From Candolleomyces eurysporus (taxonomy: Eukaryota > Basidiomycota > Agaricomycetes > Agaricales > Psathyrellaceae), in assembly GCA_027579435.1 (NCBI GenBank), contig JANBPK010000854.1:62001-126000 (forward strand): a stretch of 64,000 nucleotides of DNA. Direction: 5' to 3'. Position numbers and translations under genes: made by a program. The notes under the pieces were generated by a model. The model was not told where the DNA came from. It made no database searches and worked only from the letters and a program-made list of their open reading frames with translations. The first letter of the stretch is position 1. Every line of letters starts with the position of its first letter. Of this stretch, positions 1 to 10,944 are shown one piece after another.

Positions 1-1489
1 TACCCGATGGTTTACCTTCTGTAAGTGCGGACGTTACGGAGCTTTGAAATCATCCTTACTAACTTGTCGCAGGTTCTTCCTAATAGGTTAGTGGGCTAGT
101 TGACATGTTCCGCCACCAGATAGGGAGCAGGCTGACTGACGATCTGTGTGCTTTTCATGTGATAGCCGAAACTGCGCCCAGACCTCTACAGGTATGTTAA
201 TCGCTTCCTCCCGTGAGATTTTAGGCGCTCATACCTACCTTTCCTGCAGTTGTAAGTGATGTTGTGTCCGTAAACCCGAGGCCGACCTCTGATATCGTAT
301 TTTCGGCTCTAAAGTTGTAGAGCGTACTACTGGTATCTGACGATGTAAGGCTCTTCGTGCTCCTGGCATTCTATCGGATTGGACTGACCCTGTCTCCTTA
401 TCAGTGGAAATACGGCGTACTCCGGAATGGTGAACATCATTTTCGTGTTGCGGATCCATGCCCTGTACTCTCGCAGTACGAAAGGTGAGAGTGGTGATCA
501 ATATGGAGGGCGCTTCTGAACTGACTGACGATCATTGATCATCATCAGTGCTGATTGGCTTCACACTTCTGTGTCTCGTTGAGCTTGCAGTAAGTCTTAG
601 CTCTCTTCGAGTCCTAGAACATTGCTGATTGAATTCATTCTTATAGCTGGAATTCTACGGAACGTACTACTCCGGTCATGAAGGTTCCTCGAACGTGTTT
701 CCATCTCCCATTCCCGGGTGGCCAGGATGCTTCACGATGATCAAGAACGTTCATATCGGTCTATTCGCTTGGTACGTTGTTTCTGTTCAAAGCTCTTCCG
801 GATTCCATGCTGACTCGTGCCAACTTCCAGGATTCCTTGTATCATCGTTCCAAGTGAGTGATTACCTTGCAACCGCGGCGTTATGTCCAGTCTCTGACTA
901 TTCTTTTCGTAGCCTGCTTCTTTATTGCCACAATGTTGAAGCTCAGGGAGTCAGTGGCGGTGGTAAACGGCGGTCATGCCACGATCGGCGTTCTCAAAGA
1001 TACCAAGCACATCTCTCCTGTGTTGCTCATTTTCGTTCGAGATGGTGCCTTTTACTACTTGCTGTGAGTAATCCCTACCTTTACACTGTAGGTCGGGTTG
1101 GCTGACCGTAATGTTGGGATTAGTACTACCATCATCACTTGCGTCTGCACGTTCCTTGACTCGTACAAGGGCAAGATCTACTTCACCCCAAGTTTCCCGT
1201 GAGTACCTACCTTCGTTTATGGGCGCCAATCACTGACGGTTGTTCGACCTTTCATAGCTGGTTCGTGGCGGTATACTCCCTTGCTGGAACCCACATGATC
1301 CTCAACCTTCGCCGACTCGGAAACCCGAATGCCAAGCGCACGCAAGTCTTCAACGCTCAAAGTCACTCGGGTGGATACGAGTCTACGAATTTGAAGTCGA
1401 TGGCCTTTGGAAAAGCCAGTCAGGTACACTCAATCGAGACCTATGATATGCCGTCGCGGTATCAGTCTCACGACCGTACGTTGGTTTAA
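1..1489 (+). CDS. DUF6533-type multi-pass membrane protein, 3' part (5' end outside window)
   Basis: This is the C-terminal two-thirds of an integral membrane protein of the DUF6533 family, which is expanded in Agaricomycetes and has no known biochemical function. Joining exons by GT-AG introns gives, in order, IIFVLRIHALYSRSTK (exon 405-484), VLIGFTLLCLVELA (549-589), a loop exon from 647, WIPCIIVP, a helix containing FFIATMLKLRESV, the family hallmark PVLLIFVRDGAFYYLL (near 1010-1064), and finally MILNLRRLG followed by a polar cytoplasmic tail ending at TAA 1487-1489. At least eight short introns are needed and the reading frame stays open through all of them from 405 on. The exons before 405 (near 1-20, 71-90 and 164-190) are less certain. 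The RDG and LNLRR motifs are family features; signalling or transport roles are only guesses. Confidence 0.8.
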
Positions 1490-1721
1490 TGATGAGCGCT
1501 GTCTGTCAGGGGTGCGGGGTTATTTGGATAAGCTTGGGGACGCTTCAAACCAAAGGGCAATTTTCTCGTTTTTTCCTCTTCTTGAAAACAATCCGTTCNT
1601 TTTTAACTTATTTAAGTAGTTTTTCTGTATTCACCGTGTATGTAGACTGTAAAATTACCAGGCAATCGGGCTCCGAGCTGTGTTATCTATTGAGCATTGA
1701 ACGAGCTCGATAGGAGTTTAG

Positions 1722-3153
1722 CCCCAGTGAAAAACCGATCAGAAACCGATCAGAGCCTGCGCGGAACTGCGAGGCCTCGTCAGAACTGGCCAGGAACTTG
1801 AGAATTTCTGGCCAGTTCTGACGAGGCCTCGCAGGGCCAGCTAGATTACCGCCCTCAAACCCAAATTCCCAGATGGGTCCTGGAGCGACGGTTTGTCGAA
1901 ACGGCGGGATCTCGAGGTTTCTCGTAGGGACTCAAATTTACAGGATTGGTCAGGACCTGTCAGGTGCTACCAGACGATGGGAGAGGCTATCAGAATTGGT
2001 CTGGGGGAAACAATAGTGGATTTTCGCAATGCTAATACAGGTTTTTGTATACATCAGATCGTATCAGAATGATTTCAGACGTCGTCAGAGACTGCCCGGC
2101 TGTGCCAGGGACCACCAGGAAGCCAGAGGATCTACGGGTTTCGTCAGAATGCAGGGATTTGGGATAAAATGCGTATGAACACCTCAGGTGCTTTCGCCGG
2201 TAGCGGCAGGAGCAGTGGAGGCTGGGGAGGTTGTATTAAGCTTCCCGATGAGAAAGACAATAAGGCGACATAATATGACAATACCTTGCTGTAAACGCAC
2301 TTGAGGGCTTCTCAAGGGCATTTTCAGACGGCTTCCGGTGCTGTTTATGTGCGGGAACATGATTATTACGAATATCGGTAGATTCGGGCGGTGGAACAAA
2401 TTCATTTTGGATGTCGATTTGGACTTTTGCCTATCACGAGTTGTTAGCAAGATAAAAAGGTTGATGGGGGGCACTTACAATGGATTTGGAGCGATGACTG
2501 GGAGTTGTGGGGTGCTTCAGAGTGAGCACGAGAGCGGGGGCGAGGGCCTGATTGAGAGCGAGCACGAGAGCCTATTTGAGAGCGAGCACATGGCGAGTCC
2601 GTCGCGGGCTTGTAACGTTGGCACAGCCAGTCCAGACAATGGTGGGGTCTGCATCGGCACTGCGAGAGATATTCAGTAAATTCTAGAAAGGCGATTTACT
2701 GTAAGAGAATAGAAACGCACGATGTATAGATTACAGGCTCAAGAGAAGGCATTGAGAGGGAGGAGACATGCGGGGGACCGAGTGAGAGAAGGAGGGAAGG
2801 AAGGGACTTGAATGGGATCGACATACTCGCCCTACGTGACGCAGTGACAAGTCACGCTAATCCCAGGTGACACTGACATGTAGATGAATTGACTTTTGCA
2901 GCAAGTGCCAGTCAAAGCGATGGTTGCCGTAGGTGGGTAAGTCAGACGGTCGACGAGTCGCGCTTTTGGTCGCGTTCAAAAACAGTGTGCCTCGTGGGAA
3001 CGAATCGCCAGACAGTCGATCGTTCATTTGAGCTTTCGCAATTCTTGAGATTCTGGAACTTTCTGGCGATCTCTCGCCATTCCCGACAGATTTCCATAAT
3101 CTCTGGCAGAGTCTCCTACCGCCAGAAACTCTCTGATCGATTTTTCACTGGGG
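1722..3153. repeat. Segment bounded by opposed near-identical 22-bp ends (possible non-autonomous element)
   Basis: Bases 1722-1743 begin CCCCAGTGAAAAACCGATC. The reverse complement of 3132-3153 begins CCCCAGTGAAAAATCGATC. The two ends match at 21 of 22 positions and face each other, as terminal inverted repeats would. Beyond 22 bp they diverge, but both sides are full of short CAGA/TCTG words. No convincing target-site duplication is visible outside the ends (TTAG on the left, ATGA on the right) and no transposase is encoded inside. It could be a degenerate MITE-like element or simply two copies of a dispersed repeat in opposite orientation. Confidence 0.4.
1767..1834. repeat. Perfect 27-bp inverted repeat (hairpin) with 14-nt loop
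   Basis: Bases 1767-1793 (starting CTGCGAGGCCTCGTCAGAAC) are exactly reverse-complementary to 1808-1834, with a 14-nt spacer at 1794-1807. A 27-bp stem without mismatch is far beyond chance in a window of this size. The neighbourhood (1735-2150) is rich in related CAGAACTGG and GTCAGG words, so the hairpin may be part of a larger repetitive element. No coding function is apparent. Confidence 0.9.
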
Positions 3154-3542
3154 ATGAGTCTGGGGGGTGTGACCGTGATGGAAGTAGAATGATGGAGTTC
3201 ACCACGTTCTTTATTCAGCAAGATTACAAGTGCCATATTCGAGGCCATGACAGACTTGAATTCGAGCATATCACCAATTCAAGAATTGCACGAAGGATCT
3301 ATTACGGTGTTCGGTCGTGATGGCGATAGCAAAGATTTTGAGCAAAAGAAGATATCCAGAGGAATTCTCATCTATGAAAAACGGGGTCAACTGTGTCGTT
3401 CTTCCATTGAGAGGATGAAGACATACCTAGATCTAGCACAAGTAAGTAAAACAGGCCCGATTGGAGTTCCCTCGAATTATGCAATGTCGGGTCGTCATCC
3501 ATCCACTCACTCATCTCCTTCCCCTTCTCGTACACACGGTGT
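1835..3542. other. Gene-poor repeat-rich stretch
   Basis: No exon of a recognisable protein was found. Around 2519-2592 there is an imperfect repeat of GAGAGCGAGCACGAGAGCCT that creates a Ser/Glu-rich reading frame on the plus strand, probably without coding meaning. From 3050 to 3150 TTCTGGC/GCCAGAA words recur. A 143-codon open frame at 2889-3320 has no recognisable domain and crosses the right end of the repeat, so it is not called as a gene. Confidence 0.5.
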
Positions 3543-4960
3543 TCAGGAACCAGTCCTTCGAGATGGCCCTGGACGCGCCTCAAAGTATGTGAGAGCGGCA
3601 ATGGAGGGGAAAAGATCCCGGTCGATTAATCCCGAAATCAAGCTGTTCTGGTCGGCAACGTCAATAAGGCGCAGAATGAGGGTGTGAAGTTGAGTAAACC
3701 CATGAGTCCCCAGGTCGTCGATTATACATTCCCAATCTTGGAAAACAGTGTGGGTCTCAAGCTCCCCTCCGATATGGACATCAAGCGTTTCAACGTTTGG
3801 CATGGATCGAACAAGATCACGAAGTAATCCGTCATTGATGTGTATCCAACTGATGGACAAGTGAGTAAGATATTGTTAACTGCTCAGCTTCGTGCAAAAC
3901 GTCTTGAGCTCGTAGCAAAGGACGTCTATACATTCACCTTCCAACCGTAGACTCTTGATATTTGACACGGCGATTTTGCCGAATAAAGAGGGGTGTTAAA
4001 TGGTGCCAGACTCAGGTCCTTACAAGTTAAGGGATAGGCCTTGGAGAGTCGGTACGCTGTAAGCCTGACAGTGAGCAGTGGTGGGATATCCCAACGGCCG
4101 AAGGTACTGAGGATGCTGCACCGGGAGGTAGTAATTATGGAAGGCGTAAACGGCGGTCTCTTCGTCAACAGAACAGCTTGCTTGCGAAGTGTGTGAGTTG
4201 CTCCCATGAAAGGGATATTTTGATTCTCAAGTTATAAGGGTTATAGAGCCACTGATTGAGAGCCACCCGACGCAGGCAAGGGGCGTGTTTGAAGGCTTCG
4301 TATGAGTAATGTCTGGCATCCTTCCAACGTCCGTGAGTCGATATGGCGAGCATTTAAAACGAGGGAAGCGGCGGGGGAGAAGTGCCAACTGGAAGAATGA
4401 TTGTCAGCGGTTTGAAAATGGGTTGAATGAAGGCAAGAAGGACGTGGCCCCTGGCTTCACACTGTGCTGGCCATCGAATTTGCAGGTTGAAAAATGCCGT
4501 CTCTGAGCGTTGCAGAAGTTTCACCAGCTCGTTGGCGTTTTCCGAACTCTTGACAGGGAAGTTCAGGAGATCAAGTCCTAGCCACTGCGGCCAAAGACTG
4601 GCGTAGTTGACTGCAACTTCCCTCCGCCGTCGGCATACGTGCGTAAGTAGTAGCGGTGCCTCTTCCGGTGACAAGGTAATCGTGGAGCGGGTCTATGAAA
4701 GGCAGCGTAAAAATATCTCGCATAGTAAGATATCGTTGGGTATCAGGGAGCGCGGACGTAAGGAGTCCCGATGTTGGACATTCGTGCAGTTTACTTCAAA
4801 AATTTGATCAGCGTTTGGAAGGCGGAACAAGGCGGGATTCGACCTGTACTGGATGCGCCACCAAAATGATTGTATGTCCATGTTTGCCAACGACTTCTGA
4901 AGAACACAAGGAATCAATTAATCACCAACTTCTGTCGAGCTCGGTTCCTCGAACACGTAA
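3543..4960 (-). pseudogene. Decayed F-box protein gene
   Basis: Read on the minus strand this is an Agaricomycete F-box protein, the substrate-recognition class of SCF ubiquitin ligases. The N-terminal F-box is clear: LIPNDILLCEIFLRCLS, then LSPEEAPLLLTHVCRRRREVA, the latter matching the usual APLLLTxVCRRWRxVAL pattern with the Trp lost. The F-box halves are joined in one frame but interrupted by a TAG at 4693-4695. Further in-frame stops follow at 4354-4356 and 4165-4167, and a frame change is needed near 4200. A C-terminal leucine-repeat-like part is visible at 3543-3860 (MPNVETLDVHIGG). Several independent lesions make it a pseudogene rather than an intron-rich gene. Confidence 0.7.
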
Positions 4961-4989
4961 CTGTGGGTGTCGGTCCTGATCGCATCTGA

Positions 4990-5606
4990 GAATCTGGGCG
5001 CTATCTCGCCATGATCTCCGCGAAGAATCAGCTGTGAGTCCCTCAACTCAAATGATCGGGCTCGCAGCATTGGAAATTATTGTTCTTGAGCTTTGGTACG
5101 GAAGCGCAGAGTAGCTATCATGCAGCCTCGAGAAACATAGGGAGGACGAGGGTGGACTGCGAAGTAGTGGCCTATGTCAGATTTTGTCGAAGGTCAAATA
5201 TCGTCCCATGCCATTACGTAGGTGCTGCGCAACGTGGTTTCCTGCAGCAAGAATGAAGCACTTCGTGATCTAGTCCTCTATATGATTGATAGCTGAGCGC
5301 TGTTCGAAGGCCATTAGAGAGATCCTGTCTCTCCCCCGTGGCAGCTGCTGAGCGTCGACCGGGCATCAGTAATCAAACTCCACTTTTTCTGGGAGATCTC
5401 CTGTACCGTTATAGTCGTCGCCTCCCAGGGGGAGCAGAACTCTGGACGGCCTGGGATCCAATTTCTTCCTATGAAGAATAGAGCCTAAATATAGTACAGG
5501 TGGGCGAGCAAAGGGTGGAAACAAACTTAGAACAAAGGGGAAACGGAAAACGAGTCTGGGACACACAAGCACACCAAGCCCATGGCCTGGGAACTGCGAT
5601 GAAGTC
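4990..5606. other. Intergenic, nothing recognised
   Basis: Open frames here are short and without domain signatures, and no repeat or RNA gene was seen. This stretch lies between the F-box pseudogene and the 3' end of the DUF6533 gene, both on the minus strand. Confidence 0.5.
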
Positions 5607-7060
5607 TCATCTTTTGGAAGACATGTCCTGGAGGTCAACGAAAGAGACGTTATGTCTACTCTTGGATGGTCTTCGTCCTTTAAATGACATCGGCTCGTGC
5701 GCAAAATCCATGTAGCTCGTCATATACCGCTCGTCAAAGCTATGGCCGTGTTCTTGAACATATGATACCCGTCGTAGATGGAGAATCATTCTGCTAGCGA
5801 GCATTGAATGGATGACACGCTGGGGTCTGAGTGAACAGCATCAGCAATTTGTGGCCCGGGGTAGCATGATCGACTCACATCGCAAACAGGGTTCTATTGG
5901 AAGGCTGTCGTTAAGGTTTCGTCAGGCACTGCGGAGCCTTTGAAAAGAAATGAAAATCACGCACAGGAAGAGATGCGAGTATCGCAATGTTAACCACAGA
6001 CGATGCTGTACGGTGTCTCGTGAACATCCATCATTGAGCAGATACTCGACACTTACCGGCGAGGAACAGGAAGAAGACGAGGCCGTCTCGATAGAAAATC
6101 TTGACGAGAGAGCTTCGTGTGTGCCTATGCCTCATAAGCCCAATATAGAGCATCACAAGTACGATCACTATTGGCACGGATGAGTGAGATCTCTGCATCA
6201 AAGAGCCATCTCTCGCTTACAAGTTTCGTTGGCCATGAGTAAGCCAAAGGAAACGGTTGCATATAGGGTGTTTGCGGCGACTGGCAGACAAGCTACGTAT
6301 TGTGGGACGGGGGAAGGTACCCCTGTAGCACGTTTTAGAATGAGTCCTCAGCATATTTGCCGGTGTAATATTATCACTCACATCGAAATGAGGCTAGAAA
6401 TGGCCCAAGGAGAGCAAACATTATGGCATGTACGGCGAAGAACTGTACTATGAGCCACCAGCGGAAGAGCTCGCTCTGTCTTGATAAGGCGTAGAGGCGA
6501 ATGAAAATGACAGCTAAAGCAAGGAGAGGTAAGTTTGACAGTGATGAGCGAGCTACTGTTCTGTCTCGCATACCTTCTGACATTCCAAGTGACAGAATAA
6601 GCCCCACTAGTGCGCGTTGAGGATAAGATGACTTCGTTAATGAAAATCAAGTACACCAACCTGAGCAAATGATATACGAGACTCGACACATCTATAGAAC
6701 CAGAGGTTTTGAAATCAGACGCAGCCTGTTGGCGTAGAGCGAGCTGTTGGGACAGACCTCAACATCGGGAACTTCGATGTCTGTTGAATTTGTATTAAAA
6801 GACAATCCAACTTCTTATAATGACCCTACTCACAAATATAGCTGAAGATGATGTCGACTGGGAAATACCGATTGAAGAGGTAGAGAAACTTGACGAGATT
6901 CCACCGAGCTGGCCAGATGACCTCTGCTTCAAAAGGTAGGGTATGGAGCCAGTCTGCGAGCTACCGGACACTGTTGAGTAAACAAAACACTCTCCGAGTC
7001 GAATCCGCCGATAGCTGCTCTGAACTTACCCATGTAGTAACGACAATGTCTAGTAGGATT
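5607..7060 (-). CDS. DUF6533-type multi-pass membrane protein
   Basis: Second DUF6533 protein of the window, minus strand. The exon ending at 6960 reads LADWLHTLPFEAEVIWPARW followed by NLVKFLYLFNRYFPVDII, the diagnostic N-terminal DUF6533 block. Next come a segment with INEVILSSTRTSG, then VIFIRLYALSRQSELFRWW and the helix AVHAIMFALLGPFLAS (6374-6500), VACLPVAANTLYATVSFGLL, the RDG exon LVKIFYRDGLVFFLFLA, and the C-terminal exon starting QRVIHSMLASRMILHLRR and ending at the stop 5607-5609. All joins use GT-AG introns and no stop interrupts them, so the gene looks functional. The start codon was not resolved; one or two small exons probably lie between 6990 and 7220. It is a paralogue of the genes at the left edge and at 46.3 kb, but not a recent duplicate. 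Confidence 0.78.
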
Positions 7061-8420
7061 TAGAGCTGGCTTCCTTCACGACGCTCCGAGTGTATACTCA
7101 CTATGAATGTGCTGCGTAACGAAGGGGTGAGCGGACAAGTAGGGAGAAGTTTTCCAGTGAGACCTACTCTAGATATAATCTTGTTTCTGGTTGAACTGAT
7201 AAAAACCTCAACGTCCATGTCTCTGAGCCCCTGAGTTTGAGATCGTATGGAGTTGAGTGCCCTCCACTATGACCCTGAGAGCACAGGTGCAGAGTCAGCA
7301 GGAACCAAGCATTCTGACAGAGACGATAGCTCCACGTCTGTTAAGTACCTTACCTTTCTTTATCCCATCAATCCTAGCCTGTCAAATTCCACAACGTAAC
7401 CTATCTGCAAGGGTTTGACGGCTCAACGTGACGGCAACACAAGGCCCAGGGAAACGTCTCGATTGACCAGAAATTCGGACTAGTGAGTGACTGAAGCAAA
7501 AGTGGAGTTGCTGATTCTCGGACAAAAAACCGTCATGAGATGAATATTGACCAAAACCTTGCCAAGTAGCTCTTCAAGCCGGTGAGGAAGTTATGGCTAG
7601 GGCAAGTGCCCGCGCATGCTACCTTCAGGGACTACAAGATCTCCACTCTTTCCCCGAACGGGAGCCGTGTCTACCACTTTCAACAGTCCGCCCGGGTATC
7701 TCGTAGGTCAATTTCTTCCGCTTGATGATCGCCGTGAGGCCCGTCTGTTCGAGTAGTCCGACCGGAGTCACGAGTCCAAACGAAAAATAGAGATGCAAAT
7801 GAAATATTGTATGCAAGACTTTGAAGTACTAGGAGAACAACAGAACCAAAAACCGAGCATTGGAAGAGATGCATGAGGCCAAAACACAATCTTACATGAA
7901 TTTGTGTTTCGCGACAAGCATGGCTGTCGCCATAGAACCCTCATGTGCTGCAAGAACTTCTCTCCGTGTACCGGAAGAGTGAGGGAAATTAAATTGATCA
8001 TATCAAATCGTCTATAGCGACGTTGGTCGGAGTCCAGGTCAATAAGCACACTGGCAGCAACTCGCTTCTTTCAGAAGACCATGCTTTGGCTGATAATAAA
8101 AAAGGGGTAAACAGAGCAAAGAGGGGGTTGAAGGTCAACACTCCGGAGGACAACTGGGTCAAAGGTTGCCCATCCCATGTGGTATAACTGCTGAAGTAGG
8201 ACGACGGGTGTCCTATCGTGGTTGAGAACATCGAATGACGGGGATGGATGGATACTGAACAGATGGTAACGGCACAAAGATGCGAAGAGTCGAGCAACGG
8301 TAAGGCATTCAAACGCACTACCAATAGTTGAGTGCGCCGATTGATAATCTTTTACCTCCGCCACACATGTCTCCTCGCTCTGCGTTCGAAGGTTGCATGA
8401 TCAGTTGCCTGGAACCCCAG
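7061..8420. other. Intergenic, no gene recognised
   Basis: Several open frames of 60-110 codons occur on the minus strand between 7625 and 8364, but none shows a known motif, signal peptide or consistent splice structure. This may be decayed sequence upstream of the aminotransferase-like pseudogene. Confidence 0.4.
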
Positions 8421-8439
8421 AACCGTCTCTGTGTCCGTC

Positions 8440-9320
8440 TATGGTATACAAACATCCCGGCACCACGATTTTGTCTTTTAAGAATATAGTTATACAGGAA
8501 CGCTTCCCCACATCCGCGAGGAATTTCTCGATACCCTTTCCCAGAAGGCATATGAATTTGGAACCATGGGTTATTTCTGGAAGGACTGCCCATCATATAG
8601 AGCTGGAGGAATACTCCATGAAGCAGTGAGAAGTGGAGAAAGCAAAGATCTTTAGCCTCAATTTGTTCGGTTACTACGCGCCGCAGGTGGGAGACGTCGC
8701 TCTCCACGACAGGTTCATGCTTACAACCCCGGCTCGGTCTCGTCGGAGACAATAAGTACCCTCGCTTTCCCCAACAATTCGGTGCCTGACCTCGAATCGA
8801 AGCTCCAGAAAATCCTGAAGACTTATTTTTAGATCCCCAGTAGTATACTCTCACACTTTCATTATGATAAGGGTGTGCTCGATGGAGAGCGATCAGTCTC
8901 TAAAAAATGAACTGATAGATTTGGTCGAGAAGTACGTTCCATCGAAGTCGGCCCACGAGGCCCATTCCCTCGATCTCTACCGAGAAGCTGAGAACAGGCT
9001 TTTCTACGGATGGAGACGAGAGAGGTGAGTCCACTCCATCATATTTCCTTTCACGATGGGCGCGGACTTCGTTCACCGTAAGTAATCGTGTCGGCGACAA
9101 CTTTAGTCCGCTGGGCTGTTAACGACTACGCCGACTATCGACCGATGTACCTTGCGAACGATGTAAAGTCCTGGCATTTCACGATATTGCTTCCCCTGTA
9201 GACCTTGGAGGGACGAAGTTTTGCTTTGATGCAGTTCAGACGAACCCATGGCTCTCCAGCGCTGTCATCCAGACAAATTCGGATATGTTGCACAGGTCTA
9301 AGGACAATGAGCGAATTCGA
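8440..9320 (+). pseudogene. Decayed copy of the neighbouring alpha-oxoamine synthase gene
   Basis: This plus-strand stretch aligns in order with the intact gene at 10945-12373. GAGGAATTTCTCGATACC matches the start of the substrate-entry region, CATATAGAGCTGGAGGAATA matches the HIGLEEYFM coding region, and ACGCGCCGCAGGTGGGAGAC matches YAPQAGD. A stretch coding for DLESKLQKILK matches DFESKLKQILK. GAAGTACGTTCCATCGAAGTCGGCCC and what follows match the region before the VDEAHSLG motif, and the first splice donor region is also recognisable. Stops, frameshifts and gaps run throughout; the HIVVD codons before EAHSL are missing. The PLP-binding region and the last exon are not recognisable. It is a tandem duplicate in the same orientation that has lost function. 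Confidence 0.8.
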
Positions 9321-10770
9321 GCTATATTTATCGTGGACAGGAGCCCAAATCTCCCGCTTTGTGCGAGTGGGCACTGAGGCAAATTACTCCCTCCCCTGTT
9401 GCTACTAAACAGCCGGCGGGGGGAGAGGGAAAGATTGGGAAGCTCGCAAAATGTGACATTCACGTCGACTCATAAACTCGGTCAAAGCTGAAACCTTAGT
9501 CTGTGCCAGAACTATTCTTAATCAATCGCTAGTCAAACGGGTGCATCAAGTATTCTACGCTTCGAATTAAAAATGATATATCAGACCATACAGCTCAGTG
9601 ATGAGATTTGACTTCCCCGGTGAAAGTTCCTCAAGCACGCCAGTTGTCACTGGGCATACGGACACGTCAGTCGGAGTACAAATATGAAGGAGCATAACAG
9701 CTTCGATCGCGCAAGGACGTGATCATTTCCATGTTCTGCTCCCGACGCCGTTCGTGCCGGATGAATGATGGACTCGACCAGTGAATCGAAGACCATTGTG
9801 ATGCGTGGGATATTGGTATTGAACTTTCAGGCATCACTTCTACTTGATGAGTCCAGGCAGCTAGTGAGCTGATACCCTCTCCGTCAGCGCTTGATGAGTG
9901 TGAAGTGCAGCAAATAGCTTCCAGCACTTCGGGGCTGGGCAGGCGTCTCGGGTAATGAGTTTCTCATTCTAGAACACGCCCGTACTCGGGCATCTCGGTT
10001 GGTAAATCTCATTTGTAAGTAATTCCATTTGCGCTTGTCGCACCATGTGGCCCTGATCGATGTCACCATGAACCCAATAGAATGGCAATGATCTTATGTA
10101 CTAACCTTAATTATAACAAGACAACATTCCTTTTTCCTGGGCGGAGGTTCGCAAAATCCTCAAACCAGTACCACAAGGCGATCTTAACACGAAGGGCACG
10201 TGGGTAGAATTGTTGGCGTATGTTAACTCTGCGTTCGCCTTCGCGCCCAAGATCACTCACTGGTGGTTACTCAACGAAGACATGATATGATCACAGAGAG
10301 CAGGAGAAATAAATCCCAATAAACTCACCGGATATCGATAGTCTATGAGGAATTATCGAAGTCGAATATCCCGAGCTGTGAAGAACATCACGATACTACT
10401 CATCATTCGTTTCAAGACTATCATCGAGCGCTCATCAAACTAAGGAAGCTAAGAGATCTAGCCTCGCTGCAAGAAGCTGTCAAGAAGTCCCTTCTTCATG
10501 CACGGGCGGGCGGAGAAATCATGGTATTACTTCCGTATGTAAAGGAACGAAGCTAGTTCGTTACCTCAAACGAAATTTGATATGCGATCTCAGCACATAG
10601 GAGTTATCTGCGTCCGATTGTCACGATGGAAGACTGTATACAGCCTTCGCGGTCGCCCTTGTTGATGTTTCACAATGGCAATTATCAAAAGACACTCGAG
10701 ATCCAATTACGTCCTTGAAAGCCACACCTACTGCTCACCTTCGGCCGGTCTTGTGGTAGACAGCTAATAG
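9321..10770. other. Decayed or unrecognised sequence between the two aminotransferase-like copies
   Basis: Fragments that look once-coding are visible but not assignable. Plus-strand frames include FSWAEVRKILKPVPQGDLNT with continuation VELLAYVNSAFAFAP (near 10130-10260), LRDLASLQEAVKKSLLHARA (near 10455) and HVALIDVTMNPIEWQ (near 10045). The last faintly resembles the NPIDW motif of medium-chain dehydrogenases. Stops and frame changes separate them. No function is claimed. Confidence 0.3.
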
Positions 10771-10882
10771 ATGGATAGCAATATCTCATCACAATCTGAT
10801 TTTGACTTCACCGTTACGATGAGTCGACCCACCCTCAATCCGGCATCAACCACCCCGGGGTTCGCCGGCCTACATTCTCGAG

Positions 10883-10890
10883 GTTTAAAA
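10883..10890 (+). promoter_or_regulatory. TATA-like box of the alpha-oxoamine synthase gene
   Basis: TTTAAAAG lies 55 bases before the ATG at 10945 and is followed by a pyrimidine-rich leader (TCTATCTCTCTACTCAAC) ending at that ATG. This layout favours the ATG at 10945 over the in-frame upstream ATGs at 10771 and 10819. Confidence 0.45.
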
Positions 10891-10944
10891 GGACGTTGCT
10901 CGAGCAATTGGAACACAAGTCAATCATCTATCTCTCTACTCAAC

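Noticed and set aside
2338..2679. 113-codon frame with Ser-Glu-His repeats
   Set aside because: The repeat arises from a short imperfect DNA tandem and the rest has no coding features.
5366..5715. Opposed open frames of 71-112 codons at the end of the DUF6533 gene
   Set aside because: They overlap the C-terminal exon in other frames and lack motifs.
9667..9927. Minus-strand frame with His/Ser-rich sequence
   Set aside because: No start, motif or splice partner, and it lies in a gap full of decayed sequence.
10771..10944. 58-codon N-terminal extension of the oxoamine synthase
   Set aside because: The extension covers a TATA-like box and a pyrimidine-rich leader, and family proteins start near the ATG at 10945.
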